Of a stretch of 64,000 nucleotides of DNA, positions 51,634 through 60,417 are shown piece by piece. Below the pieces are notes generated by a model. That model searched no databases. It saw only the letters and a program-made list of their open reading frames with translations, and was not told the DNA's origin. Location of the stretch: positions 1,479,501-1,543,500 of the forward strand of contig NZ_LT630450.1 of assembly GCF_900116045.1 (NCBI RefSeq), given 5' to 3'. The DNA is from Desulfovibrio piger. GTDB taxonomy: Bacteria; Desulfobacterota; Desulfovibrionia; Desulfovibrionales; Desulfovibrionaceae. The first letter of the stretch is position 1; each line of letters opens with the position of its first letter. The position numbers and the translations under genes are program-made.

Positions 51634-52793
51634 TATTTCTTCTCCGAGGGCAGGACGCCGGGGGCGGGCGTACCCGGAAGAGGCATATGCGGCAGCACCT
51701 TGCCGGAGACACCGCTGTCCAGCAGGGTCTTGTCCTTGGAGGCGGCCAGGATCTCTTCCATGGTTTCGTAATACAGGCGCTGGCGGGTCACGTCGGGAGC
51801 CTTTTCGTATTCCTGCCGCAGGGCGTCGAAGCGGCGGGACTCGCCTTCGGCCTGCTGCAGGCGCGCCACCCGGTAGGCCTCGGCCCGGTTGAGGGTGGCC
51901 GCGGCCTCGCCGCGGGCCTGCGGCAACAGGGCGTTGCGGTAGGCTTCGGCCTCGTTGATGATGCGGCTCTTGTCCTCGCGGGCACTGGCCACGTCCTTGA
52001 AGGCGTCGCTCACTTCCTGCGGCGGATGCACGTCCTGCATCTGCACGGCCAGCACCTGGATGCCGGCCTCGTAGCGGTCCAGGACCTGCTGGAGCAGCAC
52101 GGTGGCGTCGCTCTGGATCTTCAGCTTGCCGTCGGTGATGGCCGAGTCGATGAGGCTGTTGCCGATGACCTCGCGCATGGCGGCCTCGGCGGCGTTGCGC
52201 ACCAGGTTGGTGGGGTCGCTGATGTTGAACAGGTACTTGACCGCGTCGCTGATCTTGTACTGCACGCTGAACTGGACGTTGACGATGTTCTCGTCACCGG
52301 TGAGCATGGAGGCTTCCTTGGGCACGCTGCGCAGCTCGCCCTGGCGGAAGGTGGTGGCCTGCCCCGTAGAGCGGAAGCCCACCTCGCAGCGCAGCACCTG
52401 GGTCACCTGCGGCTTGTAGACGCTCTCGATGGGGGCGGGCAGCGCGTAATGGGGGCCGGGGCCTTCGGTGCGTTCATACTTGCCGAAGCGCAGCACCACG
52501 CCCTCCTCGTCCGGGTTGACGATATAGATGCCGGACAAAAGCCACAGGCCCACCAGGCCCAGCACCAGCCAGACCACCATGCCGCCCGGCATCTTCATGC
52601 CGGAGAGCTTCTTGAGGACATTTTTGCCGTCAAAGCCGTTGCCGTTGCCGCCGTCACCAAAGGGCGAGCGCCGGGCGCGCCGGGGCTCGTCCTGCGTGTC
52701 GCTGTCATCGGTATCACCAAAGAGCGGACGGGAGGGGCGCTGCCCCTGTTGCCGTTGCCGTTTTTCCTGCAATTTATCCCAATCCCAAGTCAT
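51633..52793 (-). CDS. hflK: HflK, subunit of the FtsH modulator complex
   Basis: 386 residues. A cytosolic Gln/Arg/Pro-rich head (1-60) contains a Gly-Asn-rich stretch, then an anchor (about 74-93), then the band-7 domain: IVNPDEEGVVLRFGKYERTEGPGPHYALPAPIESVYKPQVTQV, STGQATTFRQGELRSVPKEASMLTGDENIVNVQFSVQYKI and the long coiled coil ending in QQAEGESRRFDALRQEYEKAPDVTRQRLYYETMEEILA. It starts at ATG 52793 (MTWDWDKLQEKRQ, the usual HflK beginning); no good ribosome site is visible. First gene of hflK-hflC-repressor-transglycosylase. Confidence 0.95.
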   Translation of the reverse strand: MTWDWDKLQEKRQRQQGQRPSRPLFGDTDDSDTQDEPRRARRSPFGDGGNGNGFDGKNVLKKLSGMKMPGGMVVWLVLGLVGLWLLSGIYIVNPDEEGVVLRFGKYERTEGPGPHYALPAPIESVYKPQVTQVLRCEVGFRSTGQATTFRQGELRSVPKEASMLTGDENIVNVQFSVQYKISDAVKYLFNISDPTNLVRNAAEAAMREVIGNSLIDSAITDGKLKIQSDATVLLQQVLDRYEAGIQVLAVQMQDVHPPQEVSDAFKDVASAREDKSRIINEAEAYRNALLPQARGEAAATLNRAEAYRVARLQQAEGESRRFDALRQEYEKAPDVTRQRLYYETMEEILAASKDKTLLDSGVSGKVLPHMPLPGTPAPGVLPSEKK

Positions 52794-53148
52794 GTGGAGG
52801 ACATCCCTTTTGCTGAATGGGGTTAAAGAAAGCTGTGGGAACGGCAGCACCGTCACCGGGGGACGGCCGGTACCGCCTTTGCCCGCGGCAGGTACCATCC
52901 TGCCAGAAACCCGTCTTTGCGGCGGGACATGCGCCGGGCAATATGAAAGGATTTCAAATAGTATGAGGATATGCCCCCGTGGTCAAGGCGGACGGCCTTT
53001 CCTGACGGACGGGCATAATGATAGCACAATAGTAAGAAATACATGAGCACTGTCAATGCGCCCGGTGCATCGCTCCCCGGATAAAAAAAGCGAAACAGGG
53101 CCGCGGCAGCACCACGACCCTGTCCATTCCTGTAACGATACAAAAGTG
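52794..53148. promoter_or_regulatory. 355-bp intergenic region: hflK promoter side and RNase J terminator
   Basis: The AT-rich part at 52950-53050 is the likely promoter zone of the hflKC unit. The right part carries the terminator 53082-53123. No gene recognised. Confidence 0.4.
53082..53123 (-). terminator. Terminator of the RNase J gene
   Basis: A 9-bp stem (53095-53103 with 53115-53123, one wobble) followed on the minus strand by ttcgctttttt, 26 bp beyond the stop codon. Confidence 0.75.
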
Positions 53149-54813
53149 TTACACCTCGCTGACGATGGGCACCACCACCGGGTCCCGTTCCAGGACCCGG
53201 CGGAAAAAACGTCGCAGCGAGGCCCGGATGCCTTCCTGCAGACGGGTCAGCTGGCCGGGGCGGACGGACTCGATCTCGTCCAGCACCAGACATTTGGCAT
53301 CCTCCAGCACATGGCTGTAATGCTGCTCGAACACGAAGCCCTTGGAGAACATCTCCGGCCCGTGCAGGACGCTGCCCGTCTCGGCATCCAGCACCAGCAC
53401 CACGATGACCATGCCCTCGTCGCCGAGGATGCGGCGCTCGCGCAGCACGGCCGAGCCCACGTCGCCCACGCCCTTGCCGTCCACCAGGGTGCATTCCACG
53501 GGCACGGGCGGCTCCAGGCGGATGCCGTCCGGCAGCAGGGTCAGGGGGCAGCCGTCCTCCAGCAGGACCACGTTGTCGGGCCTGACGCCGCATTCGCGCG
53601 CCAGCTGGCCGTGCTTGAACAGATGGCGGTATTCCCCGTGCACGGGCACGAAATATTCCGGCCGCACGGCGCCCAGCAGCTCGCGCAGCTCGTCGCGGTG
53701 GGCATGGCCCGAGGCATGGATGGCCCGCACGCTCTCGTAAAGGACCGTGGCGCCCAGGCGGTACATCTCGTTGATGAGGCGCGACACGGCCTTGACGTTG
53801 CCGGGGATCATGCGCGAGCTCATGACCACGGTGTCGCCCTTGCGGATGCTGAGCTGCCGGTGGCCGCCCAGCACCATGCGCGAAAGCGCGGACAAAGGTT
53901 CGCCCTGGGCGCCGGTCACCACCAGCACCAGCTGTTCGTCAGGCAGGTCGGGCACGCCGTTATGGGCATTGAAAAAGCTGGGCGGCAGTTTGGCGATGCC
54001 CAGGTCACGGGCCATCTCGATGTTGTTGGCCAGGGACTTGCCGCTGATGACCACGGTGCGCCCGCGCTCGCGCGCCAGGTCGAAGACCTCCTGGATGCGC
54101 TGGATGTGGCTGGAGAACAGCGTCACCACGATGCGGCCCGGGGCCTCGTCGAAGACCTTGCCCAAAGATTCCATGACGGCCCGTTCGGTGAGGGAGCGGC
54201 CGTCGCGCTCCACATTGGTGGAATCGGAGAACAGCAGGCGCGCGCCCTGCGGTCCGGCGAAGTCGCGGAAGGTCGCCAGGTCCGTGCCGCTGCCGGCCAG
54301 GGGCTGGGGGTCGATCTTGAAGTCCCCGCTGTGGACGACGCGGCCCACGGGCGTTTCCACGCCCAGGCCGAAACCTTCGGGGATGGAATGGCATACGGGG
54401 AAGAAATGGAAGGTCATGTCGCCCAGGACCACCTTGTCGCCGGGCTCCACCGGGCACAGCTCCACCCAGTCCAGCAGCTCGTGCTCCCTGAGCTTGTGCT
54501 CCACCAGGGCCAGGGTGAAATAGGAGCCGTAGATGCGCGTGCCGCGCAGCTGGGGCACCAGCCACGGCAGGGCCCCGATGTGGTCCTCGTGGCCGTGGGT
54601 CAGGACGATGCCCAGCAATTTGTCACGCACGCCGCTCACCGCACCGAAATGCGGGATGACCACATCCACCCCCAGATGGAAATCATCCGGGAACATCAGG
54701 CCGCAGTCCACCATGACCACGCCCGCGGCTGTCTCCCACAGCTGGCAGTTGAGACCGATCTCCCCCAGGCCGCCCAGGGGGGTCACTGTCAAAAATCGTT
54801 CAGAATCACTCAT
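53149..54813 (-). CDS. rnj: Ribonuclease J
   Basis: Beta-CASP metallo-beta-lactamase nuclease with endo- and 5'-exonuclease activity in RNA maturation and decay. In 554 residues: TPLGGLGEIGLNCQLWETAAG at the start, the zinc motif LTHGHEDHIGALPWL (about 74-88), VCHSIPEGFGL, VHSGDFKIDP, FSDSTNVE, and the beta-CASP/KH region VISGKSLANNIEMA and the C-terminal HASGHAHRDELRELLGAVRPEYFVPVHGEYRH. Start at MSDSERF (54813), 10 bp after the stop of the TolC gene; no strong ribosome site, so translation may be coupled. Confidence 0.92.
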   Translation of the reverse strand: MSDSERFLTVTPLGGLGEIGLNCQLWETAAGVVMVDCGLMFPDDFHLGVDVVIPHFGAVSGVRDKLLGIVLTHGHEDHIGALPWLVPQLRGTRIYGSYFTLALVEHKLREHELLDWVELCPVEPGDKVVLGDMTFHFFPVCHSIPEGFGLGVETPVGRVVHSGDFKIDPQPLAGSGTDLATFRDFAGPQGARLLFSDSTNVERDGRSLTERAVMESLGKVFDEAPGRIVVTLFSSHIQRIQEVFDLARERGRTVVISGKSLANNIEMARDLGIAKLPPSFFNAHNGVPDLPDEQLVLVVTGAQGEPLSALSRMVLGGHRQLSIRKGDTVVMSSRMIPGNVKAVSRLINEMYRLGATVLYESVRAIHASGHAHRDELRELLGAVRPEYFVPVHGEYRHLFKHGQLARECGVRPDNVVLLEDGCPLTLLPDGIRLEPPVPVECTLVDGKGVGDVGSAVLRERRILGDEGMVIVVLVLDAETGSVLHGPEMFSKGFVFEQHYSHVLEDAKCLVLDEIESVRPGQLTRLQEGIRASLRRFFRRVLERDPVVVPIVSEV

Positions 54814-54823
54814 ACGGGACCGT

Positions 54824-56293
54824 TTATTTTCTTCTGGCGGCGCCACCTTCCCGGAGCAGGTCGGGATGATATTCGCCCATGGCTACATAGATCTGGGAAA
54901 GGGCCGTCAGGTAGTCGGCCTTGGCGCCGGTCAGCGAGGACTGGGCCGAGGTGAGGTTGGCCGAGGCATCCAGCACGTCGAAGTTGGTGCCCACATGCTC
55001 GTGGTACCGGGCCAGGGCCACGTTATAGGCCTCCGTGGCCTGGGCCACGCTGTTCAGGGCCACGGCGATGCGTTTGCGGGCCTCCTGCACGGCCAGATAC
55101 TTGGACTTGATGTCGTAGCCCACTTCCAGCTTGAGGTTCTCCTGTTCGTAACGCATCTTGGTCACCTGCCAGCCGGCCTGCTTGTCGGCGTAGTAGGTGG
55201 TGCCCCATTCGAACACGTTCCAGGTGGCCTGCGCCCCCACTTCCCAGTTGGTGACGTGCGAGCCGTTCTCGCCGGAACGCTGCATGCCGGGCGTGTTGCC
55301 GCTCTGGGTCATGCTGTAATAGCCCTCGATCTGGGGATAGTAGTCGCTCTGCACTTCCTTCTGGCTCTTGCGGGCTATCTCCACGGCCTTCTGGGCCACA
55401 TACAGGTCGGGGCGCTGGCGGTAGGCCAGCTCAAGACACTGCTCCAGCGTATAGCGGAAGGCCACTTCCCTGAGCGTGCCGGTGTAGGTGTTGACGGCCG
55501 TGGCATCGAAGCCCAGCAGGGTGTTGAGCCTGGCCAGGGTGGTGGCCTGGGTGTTCTCGGCCTCGATGAGCAGGCGCTCGGCCTCGCTCACGTCCACCTC
55601 GGCCTGGAGCACGTCCAGGCGGGGGCTCAGGCCCACCTCGAAATAGGCCTGGGCGATGCGCAGCTGTTCGCGCAGGCGGGTCAGGCTGTCGCGCATGCTG
55701 CGGGTGTTCTCGCCGGCTTTCAGGTATTCCAGGAACGCCGTCTGCACCTGCTCGGTCATGTCCAGCTCGGCCTTGCGCAGCGAGGCCTTGTCGCTGTCGG
55801 CCTGCAGGGCGGCCTTCTGATAGGTGGAGAGCAGGCGGAAGCCCTGGAAGATGGGCTGGGTCACTTCCACCCCCCAGCTGTAGACGCCCATCTTGGGATT
55901 CCTGGTGCCCATGGTGGCGGAAGGATCGCGCTTGCTCTCGGTCTTGGTGGCGGAATAGGTCAGCCCCAGGCGCGGCCCGAAGGCGCCGCGCGCGGATTTC
56001 CGTCCCTCTTCGGAGGAACGGCTCTCGGCTTCCTGCGCCCCCAGCCCGGGGTTGAAGCGCAGGGCGTGCTCCACGGCCTCGGACATGCCGATGCTCCGGC
56101 CCGCCACGGGCCTGTCCGCCGTCTCCGCGGAGCGCTGGCCGGTATAGACGGGCTGCCGGGCAACGGCATCCTGCCGGCCGGCAGACGCAGCGAAACCAGC
56201 CTGGGGGGATCCCAGCAAGACCACGCACAAGACCGCCGCGCCCAGATGCCGGACACCGCGCCCCCGGAAGGAAGCAAAGCTTTTCGTCAACAT
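54824..56293 (-). CDS. TolC-type outer-membrane efflux protein
   Basis: 489-residue protein with a signal peptide (about 1-30), then the two long helical hairpins of the TolC family: AVEHALRFNPGLGAQEAESRSSEEGRKSARGAFGPRLGLTYSATKTES, ATLARLNTLLGFDA and EAYNVALARYHEHVGTNFDVLDASANLTSAQSSLTGAKADYLTALSQIYVAMGEY near the C-terminus. The repeat structure and length match type I secretion or RND partners. It starts at 56293 because the signal peptide begins there. Faces the divergent sigma-54-controlled operon across 257 bp; no inner-membrane pump gene is adjacent. Confidence 0.9.
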   Translation of the reverse strand: MLTKSFASFRGRGVRHLGAAVLCVVLLGSPQAGFAASAGRQDAVARQPVYTGQRSAETADRPVAGRSIGMSEAVEHALRFNPGLGAQEAESRSSEEGRKSARGAFGPRLGLTYSATKTESKRDPSATMGTRNPKMGVYSWGVEVTQPIFQGFRLLSTYQKAALQADSDKASLRKAELDMTEQVQTAFLEYLKAGENTRSMRDSLTRLREQLRIAQAYFEVGLSPRLDVLQAEVDVSEAERLLIEAENTQATTLARLNTLLGFDATAVNTYTGTLREVAFRYTLEQCLELAYRQRPDLYVAQKAVEIARKSQKEVQSDYYPQIEGYYSMTQSGNTPGMQRSGENGSHVTNWEVGAQATWNVFEWGTTYYADKQAGWQVTKMRYEQENLKLEVGYDIKSKYLAVQEARKRIAVALNSVAQATEAYNVALARYHEHVGTNFDVLDASANLTSAQSSLTGAKADYLTALSQIYVAMGEYHPDLLREGGAARRK

Positions 56294-56501
56294 GGCCGCA
56301 GCATACACCCTCACCGGCGGCCTTGCAATGCGCTTTCTCCGTGCGTGCACAAGAGCCGGGGCGGGACCTCAGGCCCCTGTGCGCGGCACTCCACAGTTCG
56401 ACTGTTTCACCTCGTTTTTGCAAAAAACGCATTGTGGCGCATTCAGGGCAAATTTCATTAAAAATAAACAAAAACAATATATTAAAAGAAATTTTCTTTC
56501 G
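56294..56501. promoter_or_regulatory. Divergent intergenic region with candidate upstream activator sites
   Basis: Between the tolC-like gene and the sigma-54 promoter. It contains the inverted repeat ACAGT-TCG-ACTGT (56393-56405) and the near palindrome CGTTTTTGCAAAAAACG (56413-56429), 75-110 bp before the -24 box, where enhancer-binding proteins bind. AT-rich DNA at 56458-56497 between them and the promoter could allow bending (IHF-type). Confidence 0.5.
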
Positions 56502-56517
56502 TGGCACACTGCTTGCT
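56502..56517 (+). promoter_or_regulatory. Sigma-54 (-24/-12) promoter
   Basis: TGGCAC, five bases, TTGCT: matches the consensus TGGCAC-N5-TTGCW completely. The -12 GC is at 56515-56516. Transcription would start near 56527, 24 bp before the TauE/SafE gene start. Confidence 0.9.
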
Positions 56518-56550
56518 CTGCTTGTGAACAACGTCACATCGGAGCACGTC

Positions 56551-57300
56551 ATGATCATCATCCTTCTGGCTGTCGCCCTGCTCGTCGGCGGCCTCATCGG
56601 CACTGTCGGCGTGGGCGGCATCCTGCTGATCCCCGCCCTGAGCGGCCTTGGCGGCCTGACCACCCATGCGGCCATGGCCACGTCCTTGTTCAGTTTCATC
56701 TTTACCGGGCTCCTGGGGACCTGGCTGTACTGCAAGCACGGCAGCATCCACTGGGGCATCACCATCCCCGTCTGCATCGGCGGCCTTGTGGGCGGCTACC
56801 CCGGGGCCCTGGCCAACGCCATCGCGCCGGCCTGGATCCTCAACCTCATCCTGGGGTGCATCATCATCTTCGCGGGCATCTATGCCCTGTTCCCGGCCAA
56901 AGGCGGCACCATCACCTACCGCCCCGGTGACGGCCGGCAGCGCCTGCAGCTGCTGCTCATCGGCGCCACCGTGGGCTTCGGCTCGGGCCTGACCGGTGTG
57001 GGCGGCCCCGTGCTGTCGGTGCCCCTCATGGTCATCCTGGGCTTCACGCCCCTTACCTCCATCGCCACCAGCCAGGTCATCCAGATCACGGCTGCCACTT
57101 CCGGCTCCATCAGCAACTTCGCCAACGGCTTCGTCGACCTGCACATGGCCTTCCTGGTCACGGCGGCCGAGCTCGTCGGTGTCGTGGCCGGCGCCAGGCT
57201 GGCCCACAGCGTCTCGTCCGGCGTCCTGAAAAAAATGGTTTCTGTCGTCTGCATCATCGTGGGCGCGTTCATCTTCGTCCGTGCGCTTTTGCAGGCCTGA
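56551..57300 (+). CDS. TauE/SafE family (TSUP) anion exporter
   Basis: 249-residue inner-membrane protein with seven to eight helices. The family core is LIGTVGVGGILLIPALSGLGGLTTHAAMATSLFSF, GLTGVGGPVLSVPLMVILGFTPLTSIATSQVIQITAA (duplicated glycine-rich motif). TSUP members export or import sulfite, sulfoacetate and other organosulfur anions, so a sulfur anion is the likely substrate, although the substrate range is wide. Start ATG 56551 with GGAG at 56541-56544. First gene after the sigma-54 promoter; the sulfotransferase gene follows 28 bp later. Confidence 0.9.
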   Translation: MIIILLAVALLVGGLIGTVGVGGILLIPALSGLGGLTTHAAMATSLFSFIFTGLLGTWLYCKHGSIHWGITIPVCIGGLVGGYPGALANAIAPAWILNLILGCIIIFAGIYALFPAKGGTITYRPGDGRQRLQLLLIGATVGFGSGLTGVGGPVLSVPLMVILGFTPLTSIATSQVIQITAATSGSISNFANGFVDLHMAFLVTAAELVGVVAGARLAHSVSSGVLKKMVSVVCIIVGAFIFVRALLQA

Positions 57301-57328
57301 TCGCACAAATCCCAACAAGGAGACACCC

Positions 57329-58483
57329 ATGCCTCTCAACCTTCAAGAACGTCCCATTTTCATGATCGGTGCCGAACGTTCCGGCACGACCCTGGTCATG
57401 GCCCTGCTGGGCTGCCACTCCCGCATCGCCGTCCCGGAAGTGGTGTGGTACTACCCCCGCTTCTATCCCTACCTGCACACCTACGGCGACCTGTCCGTCG
57501 AAGCCAACTTCCGCACCCTGGCCCAGGAGATGGTCTTTGGCCTCAAGACGCCTTTCTGGGGGATGAAGGTCAACCCCCGCACCATCGTCGACGAAGTCAT
57601 CGAGCTGGCCCCCGAGCGCAGCTTCGCCGGCCTGTACGCGGGCATGCACCTGCGCTTTGCCCAGTATGTGAACAAGCCCCGCTGGGGCGAAAAGACGCCG
57701 CACAACCTCTACTTCGTGGGGCCCATGCACCACGACTTCCCCAATGCCCAGTTCATCTACATCACCCGGGACGGCCGTGATGCCAGCGTGGACTACATGG
57801 AATCCTCCTTTGGTCCCACCAACATCTATTGCGCCGCCCAGTCCTGGAAGCGCTGCTGGAACGCCGTCAAGGAATGGCGCGAGCCCCTGCGCGAAAAAGG
57901 CCTGTGGCTGGATGTGCGCTACGAAGAACTGGTGCGCGAGCCGGAAAAAGTCATGCGCGGCGTCTGCGAGTTCCTGGGCGAGGACTTTGAAGAAGGCATG
58001 TTCGACTTCTACAAGACGGACCTGTGCAAGGCCCGCGGCGCTTCCCGCGACCATGCCCCTCTGGGCAAGCCCATCAGCGACAAGTATATCGGTATCCACA
58101 AGGATCTGCTGTCCCTGCGCGACCAGCGCATCTTTGCGGCCGTGGCCGGCAAGGAGCTGGAAGAGGCCGGCTACACCAATACGGTGGAGCCCGAGATGCC
58201 CAGCCAGCGCATGATCGAAAAATACCTGGAATTCGACGGCCGCATCCGGGCCGCCACCCTGGACGGCTTTGAAGGCCACATCGTCTTCGAAAGCTACAAC
58301 GACTGGCTGGTGGACCAGCGCGAGGAACGCCGCAAGAAGGGCCTGTGGGATCCCGCCACGGCGCCCAAGGTCTTCCCCGCCGGCGACCCCGACGAAGAAT
58401 ACATCATCGGCCTGCGCGCGTCCGCCAAGTGGAAGAAGCATTTCTCCATCAAGCGCCGCTATGTCGGTGATGTCGTCCTTTAA
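57329..58483 (+). CDS. Sulfotransferase-family protein
   Basis: 384-residue soluble protein of the PAPS-dependent sulfotransferase family. The 5'-phosphosulfate-binding loop is GAERSGTTLVMALLG (about 10-24), and the 3'-phosphate motif YITRDGRDASVDYMESSFG (about 147-165) has the typical Arg-Asp-Gly-Arg-Asp. GEKTPHNLYFVG and RYEELVREPEKVMRGVCEFLGEDF complete the fold. Length and motifs fit bacterial enzymes that sulfate glycans, lipids or small metabolites. The acceptor is unknown. No signal peptide, so it is cytosolic. AAGGAGA at 57317-57323 sets the start. Confidence 0.85.
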   Translation: MPLNLQERPIFMIGAERSGTTLVMALLGCHSRIAVPEVVWYYPRFYPYLHTYGDLSVEANFRTLAQEMVFGLKTPFWGMKVNPRTIVDEVIELAPERSFAGLYAGMHLRFAQYVNKPRWGEKTPHNLYFVGPMHHDFPNAQFIYITRDGRDASVDYMESSFGPTNIYCAAQSWKRCWNAVKEWREPLREKGLWLDVRYEELVREPEKVMRGVCEFLGEDFEEGMFDFYKTDLCKARGASRDHAPLGKPISDKYIGIHKDLLSLRDQRIFAAVAGKELEEAGYTNTVEPEMPSQRMIEKYLEFDGRIRAATLDGFEGHIVFESYNDWLVDQREERRKKGLWDPATAPKVFPAGDPDEEYIIGLRASAKWKKHFSIKRRYVGDVVL

Positions 58484-58536
58484 TACGTCCGGCCACCTGT
58501 AGTCTGCCCGGATCCTGCGGGCGGCATGATATCGAG

Positions 58537-58558
58537 GGGCGGGCCGCAAGGCCCGCCC
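58537..58558 (+). other. Intercistronic hairpin between sulfotransferase and transporter genes
   Basis: A perfect 9-bp GC stem (58537-58545 with 58550-58558) with GCAA tetraloop, 22 bp before the transporter start. It is more likely an RNA-processing or stability element than a terminator. Confidence 0.6.
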
Positions 58559-58579
58559 GGAAAAGGACTGGAGCCCCTC

Positions 58580-60058
58580 ATGTCTGAATCGTCGTCTTCT
58601 TCCCGTCTGCTGTATCTTCTGGGAGGGCCCGCGCTGCTGCTGCTTGCCCTGGCCCTGCCCATTTTCGGCCCCATCGAGTCCCGTTTCGGTTTCGGCATCC
58701 TGTTCTGGATGGTCTGGTGGTGGATCACCTGCGTGGTGGACATCAAACTGACCTGCCTGGTGCCCATCTTCGTGGCCTGCATCTACAGTTACATGCCGCT
58801 GGGCCAGGTGCTGCAGGCCTATGTGCACCGCGAGGCCGTCCTCATCTTCGGCGCCACGGCCATCACCTGCGCCTGGGTGCGCTGGGGCTTTGCCCGCCGC
58901 CTGGCCCTGAATTTCCTCATGCGCGTCAACGGCAGCGTGCGCGCCCAGACCGCAGGCTGGTTCATCCTCTGCGGGATCACCTCCTTCGTGGTGGGCAACA
59001 CCACCGTGGCGGCCATGTTCGCCCCTGTGGCCGTGGCATCGCTGATGTACGCCGGCTTCAACACCAACGAACAGCGCTGGCAGTCCAAGGCGGCGTCCAA
59101 CATCCTCATCGCCGTGGCCTGGGGCGCCAGTGTGGGCGGCATGGCCACCCCCCTGGGCGGCGGCCAGTCCGTGGTGACCTACGGGCTGCTCAACAAGTAT
59201 CTTGGCCAGAATATCTATTTCATCGACTGGACCCTGCGCATGGTGCCCATCTCCCTGCTCATCATCGCCGGTGTCGGCGCCATGATGTACTTCATGCGCA
59301 CGGACATGGAGCGCTTCAGCGGCAGCAGGGAATTCTACCGGCAGGAGCTGGAAAAGCTCGGTCCCATGACCTATGAGGAAAAGATCTCCCTCTACGGCTT
59401 CGCGCTGGCCATCATCCTGGCCATCATCCAGCCCCTGTACGCGCCCTACACCAAGGGGCCCCAGTGGGCCTGGCTCAACCCCACCCAGCTGTTCTGCATC
59501 ATCCCGCTGATCATGCTGTTCTGGCCCTCCCGCAGCGTCAAGGGCGAGAGCATCCTGTCCGTCAAGGCCCTGCGTGACCACTTCCCCATCACCATCCTCT
59601 TCATGTGGCCCGCCTCCGTGGCGCTGAGCAAGATCCTCTCCACGACAGGGGCCGGCGCCGTGTTCGGGAGCTGGATCACGCCCCTCGTCGGCATCGACGA
59701 TACCCTGTCCATCGTGGCCTGGACCGTGGCGTCCAACGCCCTGTCCCAGGTGACCAGCGATACCGCGGCCGCCGGTGTCATGGTGCCCCTGGCCATCGAA
59801 TCCATGGCCAACTGGCGCGGGCTGGCCTTCGGGGCCGTGCCCTGGGTCTGGGTGACGGGGTCCGCCATCAGCTGGTCGTACGCGGTGGCCTCCGCCACCG
59901 GTGCCCAGGGCATCGTGGCCGGTTACGGCGCCAACCTGCGCACCATGTTCGTCTGGGGCATGATCGCGGCGCTCATCTCCGTCCTGCTGACGATCCTCTA
60001 CTTCTGGTTCACCATCGTGGTCCTCGGCCTGGACTTCTACATCATGCCGCCGGTGTAG
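58580..60058 (+). CDS. SLC13/DASS-type anion transporter
   Basis: 492-residue inner-membrane carrier, about 12 helices. Family features: TSFVVGNTTVAAMFAPVAVASL with the SNT-type asparagine, AVAWGASVGGMATPLGGG, and a second half with NALSQVTSDTAAAGVMVPLAIE. DASS carriers move dicarboxylates, sulfate or sulfonate-type anions with sodium or by exchange. With the sulfotransferase and exporter it may import the acceptor or its precursor (inference). Ribosome site GGAG at 58570-58573. Third gene of the sigma-54 operon. Confidence 0.88.
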   Translation: MSESSSSSRLLYLLGGPALLLLALALPIFGPIESRFGFGILFWMVWWWITCVVDIKLTCLVPIFVACIYSYMPLGQVLQAYVHREAVLIFGATAITCAWVRWGFARRLALNFLMRVNGSVRAQTAGWFILCGITSFVVGNTTVAAMFAPVAVASLMYAGFNTNEQRWQSKAASNILIAVAWGASVGGMATPLGGGQSVVTYGLLNKYLGQNIYFIDWTLRMVPISLLIIAGVGAMMYFMRTDMERFSGSREFYRQELEKLGPMTYEEKISLYGFALAIILAIIQPLYAPYTKGPQWAWLNPTQLFCIIPLIMLFWPSRSVKGESILSVKALRDHFPITILFMWPASVALSKILSTTGAGAVFGSWITPLVGIDDTLSIVAWTVASNALSQVTSDTAAAGVMVPLAIESMANWRGLAFGAVPWVWVTGSAISWSYAVASATGAQGIVAGYGANLRTMFVWGMIAALISVLLTILYFWFTIVVLGLDFYIMPPV

Positions 60059-60417
60059 CAGCCTGTTTTACCGCCATGCCGGCCTGTTCCTCCGCTTCCG
60101 GGCCCGGCATGGCGGCAAAAACCGGGAAGACGGCCGTTCCGTCCTCCCGGTCCCGCGGCGGGGCACACCACACCTCCCCTGCCACTCCGGGACCGTCGCA
60201 GCGATCGGCGGTCCCGGACCTGCATTGACAGACGCGGCGTAGCAAGGCAACCTATGGATAAAAATGAAAAAATACAGATAACAGATGAAAATACGGATAA
60301 CGGATAGCCGCTGAAACATGCCGTCTGTCGCCCGCCCCTGCGGGCCCCCGCCCCCTGCACCTGCATGACCGGTACCCCCGGCGGCCCGCATCCCATCCCA
60401 CCGGAGCAGGAGAGCAT
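60059..60417. promoter_or_regulatory. 359-bp region with tandem hairpins and repeats before the activator gene
   Basis: Two terminator-like hairpins (12-bp perfect stem 60071-60082 with 60104-60115; 13-bp near-perfect 60121-60133 with 60139-60151) end the transporter transcript. Then come tandem direct repeats (60272-60305), then the activator gene. No gene in between. Confidence 0.7.
60272..60305. repeat. Two tandem copies of ATACRGATAACRGAT upstream of the activator gene
   Basis: 60272-60286 and 60291-60305 are 15-mers differing at two positions and repeated with a 19-bp period. A looser third copy lies around 60252-60266. Spacing near two helix turns suggests binding of a multimeric regulator, perhaps the activator itself. 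Confidence 0.6.

Noticed and set aside
53149-53166. Pho-box-like sequence on the minus strand (CGTCAGCGAGGTGTAACA)
   Set aside because: One mismatch to the window's Pho-box consensus, but it is the last codons and stop of RNase J, with no gene start behind it that it could serve.
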